Shown here piece by piece: positions 60,964-64,000 of a stretch of 64,000 nt of DNA. Every line of letters starts with the position of its first letter. Position 1 is the stretch's first letter. This stretch comes from Trichomonas vaginalis G3 (Eukaryota > Parabasalia > Trichomonadida > Trichomonadidae), in the NCBI RefSeq assembly GCF_026262505.1, contig NC_067204.1:1-64000 (forward strand), written 5' to 3'. The notes under the pieces are model-generated. The model did not search any database. It was not told the DNA's origin and saw only the letters and a list, made by a program, of their open reading frames with translations. The position numbers and the translations under genes are program-made.

Positions 60964-61835
60964 ATGTTAGAAAAAAAGTTTGCTGACATTGACAAGAAAT
61001 TTGAGAATGTTTTAAACAAGAACAAGAGGAAGTTAGAAAATGCTCAGATAAAGCCTATACATGACAAGTTCTTATTTGCTCAGAATGGTATAACAGGTCT
61101 AATTGCACCACCTGGGTCGGTAAGACTTTCACTTATCTTAAAATGGCTGCACAACAACAAGAACTAGATGAGAAGAACCCATTCTATGAGTTAGTTGTTA
61201 TTTGTTCGACTTCTGGTCAATTTGACCAAACCGTCAATTCGTTCAAAGATATTATAAAGAAGTCTAAGTTAGTATGTATAAAGGATACTGAGTTGTTAGA
61301 TTGGATAAAGAAGTACCAAAGAAGAGTTTTGAAGTATAATGCTATAAATGAGTATATAAATTCTAAGTTTAAAGACCTAATGAGGAAATGCAGAGAATAT
61401 TAGAAAAAACACTTCAGAAACAAACAGAAAGAGATAGAATACATTTCGAAGAAATTGCAATCTTACGATTGGAAGACTTACCCTCATAGATGTCTTCTTA
61501 TCTTAGATGATTTCGCCTCTCATCCTTTGTTAAAGAACAGAGAACAAGATATGTGTCGAATTCTTAAGAAGCTCAGACACTTTAACATCTCAGTTGTCAT
61601 TTGTGTACAGACAGCAAAGAGTTTAAGTAAGGATGTTAAAAGAATACTTACTGACATAATACTTTTCCCCGGATTGTCCGAAGACGATTTCATGGAACTT
61701 ATGAAAGAGTCCATGGCAGGTAAGTTTGACAGACATGAACTATGGGAGAAGTACAAAGTCATACAAGACCCTCATACTTCTTTCAGAATTCATATCTACG
61801 CAAACAAAGTTCAAATTGTAAAAAGTCAAGCTTGA
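60964..61835 (+). pseudogene. A32-like genome-packaging ATPase of B1
   Basis: Starts MLEKKFADIDKKFENVLNKN. A P-loop-like NGITGLIAPPGS lies near residue 45, Walker B LLILDDFASHPLL, a charged IKKYQRRVLKYNAINEYINS linker, sensor ISVVICVQTAKSLSKDVKRI and a C-terminal TDIILFPGLSEDDFMELMKE. The same order of parts is seen in the ATPase of element A. Role in the family: DNA packaging motor. Broken, about two or three interruptions. Confidence 0.7.
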
Positions 61836-61854
61836 AAAATCTAAGTGTTTAGTC

Positions 61855-62033
61855 TTAGTAAGATGGTAGCTTCTTAAAGCAAATACCATTGCTGAGTTTT
61901 ATGTACGTGAAGAGAAGTACAATGAATTCAATTACGAGTACAATTGCAATGACAACTAAGGCAACTATTTTTGTCTTTTGCCAGCAAGGTACTTCTTCTC
62001 TTCCAATGGTTCGGCAGAACTATACTCACTCAT
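61855..62033 (-). CDS. Candidate small membrane protein
   Basis: On the minus strand a start MSEYSSAEPLEEKKYLAGKR lies at 62033 and a strongly hydrophobic stretch, LVVIAIVLVIEFIVLLF, lies at about 61910-61970 in an overlapping frame, followed by a short basic tail. The combination is what a one-pass membrane protein of roughly 60 residues would show. No family recognised. Small membrane proteins are common in virus-like elements. Confidence 0.35.
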
Positions 62034-62077
62034 GAGAAATGCCAAAACGGTTTAATAGAAAAAGTGTCATTTTTTTC

Positions 62078-62266
62078 ATGTCCGAAGACTCGAAGGTGCA
62101 ACACTTCCAAAATACCGACGAACTCAGAAGAGCAGCATGGCAGTATGTTCTTGACAACTTCTTTGAGTTCTCCAGGTACACCTTGGAAAATGCTGAAGAA
62201 CTCCGACACAGAGAATTTGGAGAAATTGCACTCCAATACTACCTTGACAAACAAAGGGTAAATTAA
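62078..62266 (+). CDS. Hypothetical 62-aa protein
   Basis: Start MSEDSKVQHFQNTDELRRAA chosen at 62078, since AGTGTCATTTTTTTC precedes it and the next gene has AGTGACATTTTT directly before its own ATG. The TCATTTTT part fits the trichomonad initiator. The protein is helical and charged (RYTLENAEELRHREFGEIAL). Function unknown. GC content is clearly higher than in the genes to the left. Confidence 0.5.
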   Translation: MSEDSKVQHFQNTDELRRAAWQYVLDNFFEFSRYTLENAEELRHREFGEIALQYYLDKQRVN

Positions 62267-62301
62267 GACTAAAAACTTAACGTTTAAAAAGTGACATTTT
62301 T

Positions 62302-62502
62302 ATGAGCTCCGAGTCACCGAGAAAACTTGGTCAGATGTTAGCAGCTTACTTCCCTGAGGAGGATGGAAGCGTTACATACATCAGGTTCAAAAACAACGAA
62401 CCTGGAATTGCGTACCAAATTCGCAATTACATGACCATGGAAGAGTACGAAAGGTTTCTACAAGAGAAACCAGCTCTAAACAACTCAGAAAAGAAAGAGT
62501 AA
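62302..62502 (+). CDS. Hypothetical 66-aa protein
   Basis: Reads MSSESPRKLGQMLAAYFPEE, IRFKNNEPGIAYQIRNYMTM and ends LNNSEKKE. Small alpha/beta protein with no recognised motif. AAAAAGTGACATTTTT precedes the start. It looks whole. Confidence 0.5.
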   Translation: MSSESPRKLGQMLAAYFPEEDGSVTYIRFKNNEPGIAYQIRNYMTMEEYERFLQEKPALNNSEKKE

Positions 62503-62530
62503 AAAGTTTAATTCGTAATTGTTTATTTTT

Positions 62531-63115
62531 TTACTTGTAAGGGCAAGCTGCAAGTATGAAGTCGACTATCTCCGTCTTTGTTTTGACGAGCTGGACGGCT
62601 CTTGCGAGTACGTCTGTTTTGCGGTCTCCAGCTGGTGTCTGACCTTCGTAATTGCGCATGTTCTTGAGAGCTCCAACTGTAAATGGTTGTAGGATGAAGA
62701 GTCTCTCAGACTGCTTGAGGTAGTCTTCACGGTCACGAACCGAATCTGTGGTACGAGTCGAATCGGTCGATTTGAGGGAAGAGACTGAAAGCCTGTCGTC
62801 TTCCATTGGAGCTGTAGCATACTCTTTGCGTAAGCGGTTCAGACCTTCTTCGAAGTCTTGGTCTCTCTTCGATTGAGATTGGAATTGGAATTGCTGGGGT
62901 GGAGCTTGCTGGAACAACCAAGGGTTGGGGAAGTAAGGCATAGGCTGAGGAGGGTAGTTCGGGAAGCCTTGTGGTGGGTAGTAACCTTGAGGTGGAAATT
63001 GGTAGTAATTCGGAGGTACTTGCTGGAACTGAGGTTGCTGAGGAGACTGTTGTGGTTCTGCAGCTTTCGGTTCTTCTGGCTTTGGAAGGCATTCAGGAAG
63101 AGGAACGTCAGTCAT
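62531..63115 (-). CDS. Pro/Gln/Tyr-rich 194-aa protein
   Basis: Residues 1-85 are built from Pro, Gln, Tyr and Phe (PPNYYQFPPQGYYPPQGFPN), probably unfolded and prone to self-assembly. Residues 90-194 are charged, with a Ser/Thr-rich part (DRLSVSSLKSTDSTRTTDSV) and a C-terminal helix. In B2 only the first 20 codons or so of this gene remain beside the ATPase. Function unknown; minor structural or scaffold-type roles would fit. It looks whole. Confidence 0.55.
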   Translation of the reverse strand: MTDVPLPECLPKPEEPKAAEPQQSPQQPQFQQVPPNYYQFPPQGYYPPQGFPNYPPQPMPYFPNPWLFQQAPPQQFQFQSQSKRDQDFEEGLNRLRKEYATAPMEDDRLSVSSLKSTDSTRTTDSVRDREDYLKQSERLFILQPFTVGALKNMRNYEGQTPAGDRKTDVLARAVQLVKTKTEIVDFILAACPYK

Positions 63116-63333
63116 CCGTTTGTGTCCTGTCGGAAGGAAAAATTTTTCCTGTCGGATGGAAGAACTTTTTCTGTCGGAAGGAAAAACTTTTTCTGAAGTT
63201 CGACCAAAAAGTTCTCAATTTTCGAAAATTTGAATGGTTTACGGACGGACAACTGGAAGAGTTCTTCCTGTCGGAAGGAAAAATTTTTCCCTTTGTCGGG
63301 AAAATATTTTCCTGTCGGACGGAAGAACTTGGA
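63116..63333. repeat. Cluster of short CCTGTCGGAAGG-type inverted motifs in B1
   Basis: Between divergent starts at 63115 and 63334. CCTGTCGGAAGGAAAAATTT alternates with altered copies around AATTTTCGAAAATTTGAATG. The same cluster is seen twice in B2. ORFs across it (for example 63112-63489 minus) are by-products. Confidence 0.65.
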
Positions 63334-63693
63334 ATGCAAGAAAGACTTGACGTGGCAATTTACCTCATTGAACTTAACGACTGCGTAAAAGACTACTTGC
63401 GCAAGGTAATGAAGCCCAAGGTCAAGTTCATCACTATTTCTGGAAGGTCTACACTTCAGCTCGAGACTTCGACTGGAATTCCAATTCAAATACCAGACGG
63501 GACAGCCTACGATGGCATAAAGGACGCCAAAAGAGAAGCTCTTGTTAAGTTCCTAAACAAACGTCCTTGGATAAAAATACCAAACAAGGAGAACCCCCTA
63601 CCCCATATGAAATTGGCAATTCAGTCTCTCCTTCACTTCTCTGGTCAACCATTCTTTATAACTACAGAAGGCGACATTCAGCCAGTTCAGTAA
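63334..63693 (+). CDS. Hypothetical 119-aa protein
   Basis: Start MQERLDVAIYLIELNDCVKD chosen because the frame upstream is repeat sequence. An alpha/beta protein: VKFITISGRSTLQLETSTGI, YDGIKDAKREALVKFLNKRP and a final FFITTEGDIQPVQ. In B2 the same start (about 15 codons) is seen beside the motif cluster, after which the sequence changes to the MSV199-like gene. No family recognised. It looks whole. Confidence 0.5.
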   Translation: MQERLDVAIYLIELNDCVKDYLRKVMKPKVKFITISGRSTLQLETSTGIPIQIPDGTAYDGIKDAKREALVKFLNKRPWIKIPNKENPLPHMKLAIQSLLHFSGQPFFITTEGDIQPVQ

Positions 63694-63719
63694 ACATCTC
63701 ATTTTAACTCACTTTTTTT

Positions 63720-63985
63720 ATGTTTTTACTCACACTCGTACTCACCAGGTATGAGTACAACTATTTCAACTGTGAACCTTGTATTGACCGGTCTTCCTGT
63801 AAATGCAAGTTCGGTCAATACACAGTTTATGGTGGCAAGAAGGACAGTGGAGAATGCGCGCTCGAGAGAGAATTGAAATTCCAGACCCAACTCCAACAAG
63901 AACTCTCAAGTTACCAGAGACTCGTGTGAAGAAGAAGTCATATAACAAAGCACTTATAGCCATATACATGGCACGTTTAGAGTAA
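63720..63985 (+). other. Short overlapping coding readings at the window edge
   Basis: Three overlapping readings compete: 69 aa from 63720 with a Cys-rich part (FNCEPCIDRSSCKCKFGQY), a 41-aa reading from 63753 (MSTTISTVNLVLTGLPVNAS) and a 60-aa reading from 63803 ending TRTLKLPETRVKKKSYNKAL. The last tail, with a basic KKKSYNK part, looks the most like real protein. The gene cannot be settled here; it may continue a B gene across the edge. Confidence 0.35.
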
Positions 63986-64000
63986 AAACATTTTTTTTCA

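Larger units (their letters stand above)
25313..64000 (+). mobile_element. Maverick/Polinton-like element B1 (fossil, leaves at the right edge)
   Basis: Gene order from the left: 300-aa acidic-tail protein (minus), basic coiled-coil protein, Pro/Gln-rich protein, capsid-like gene, small genes, SF3 helicase, A32-like ATPase, then a set of small genes at the right edge. It is interrupted by M1, T2, M2 and the 21.9-kb element A. Apart from these insertions it is moderately broken, on the order of ten to twenty interruptions, and several genes look whole. Without element A and the small inserts the visible part is about 13.5 kb, in the usual Maverick size range. Confidence 0.7.

Overview
The window looks like a parabasalid genome, most likely Trichomonas vaginalis or a close relative. 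It is AT-rich and intron-poor, and almost wholly made of Maverick/Polinton-type elements with other transposons nested inside. No host housekeeping gene, tRNA or rRNA was recognised. All Maverick parts are treated here as fossils.

Layout. Positions 1-20490 hold B2, a minus-oriented Maverick-like element. Its distal end (1-6190) is folded into an inverted repeat centred near 3090. It carries an A32-like ATPase, KilA-N and MSV199/DUF3627-like genes, an SF3 helicase, small genes, a capsid-like gene, a minisatellite of about 7.2 kb (11855-19095) and a coiled-coil gene. Positions 20491-25312 are AT-rich spacer holding T1, an IS481/IS3-like DNA transposon (22055-25027) with TGT...ACA ends, an apparent 14-bp target duplication, a DD35E transposase and a hairpin array. 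Positions 25313-64000 hold B1, a plus-oriented relative of B2 that runs off the window. Four elements interrupt B1: M1 (27268-28473), T2 (about 29102-30254), M2 (32665-33617) and Maverick A (33906-55852). A sits inside the capsid-like gene, and B2 supplies uninterrupted reference sites for M1, M2 and A.

Element A is 21.95 kb, flanked by a 5-bp duplication, and almost a perfect palindrome. Each arm has an integrase, a packaging ATPase, a collagen-like fibre with a phage-baseplate-like tip, probable structural proteins, a 312-aa gene boxed by 52-bp inverted repeats, and a KilA-N gene at the centre. No family-B DNA polymerase was recognised in A or B.

The most unusual feature is the hairpin arrays. 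T1 and T2 share one 250-bp unit. M1 and M2 share another 250-bp unit with no evident sequence similarity to the first. Each unit is four long hairpins in series. All four carriers also have dyad TGACA...TGTCA-type motifs near their ends. A second cross-cutting pattern is a short TTTTAT-YY...AAA motif just before the ATG of many genes in both Maverick lineages, which looks like a shared promoter or initiator.

Caveat: B2 and the right arm of A differ from their partner copies mainly by small indels. Part of the apparent decay, and possibly the palindromes, may come from long-read or assembly error.
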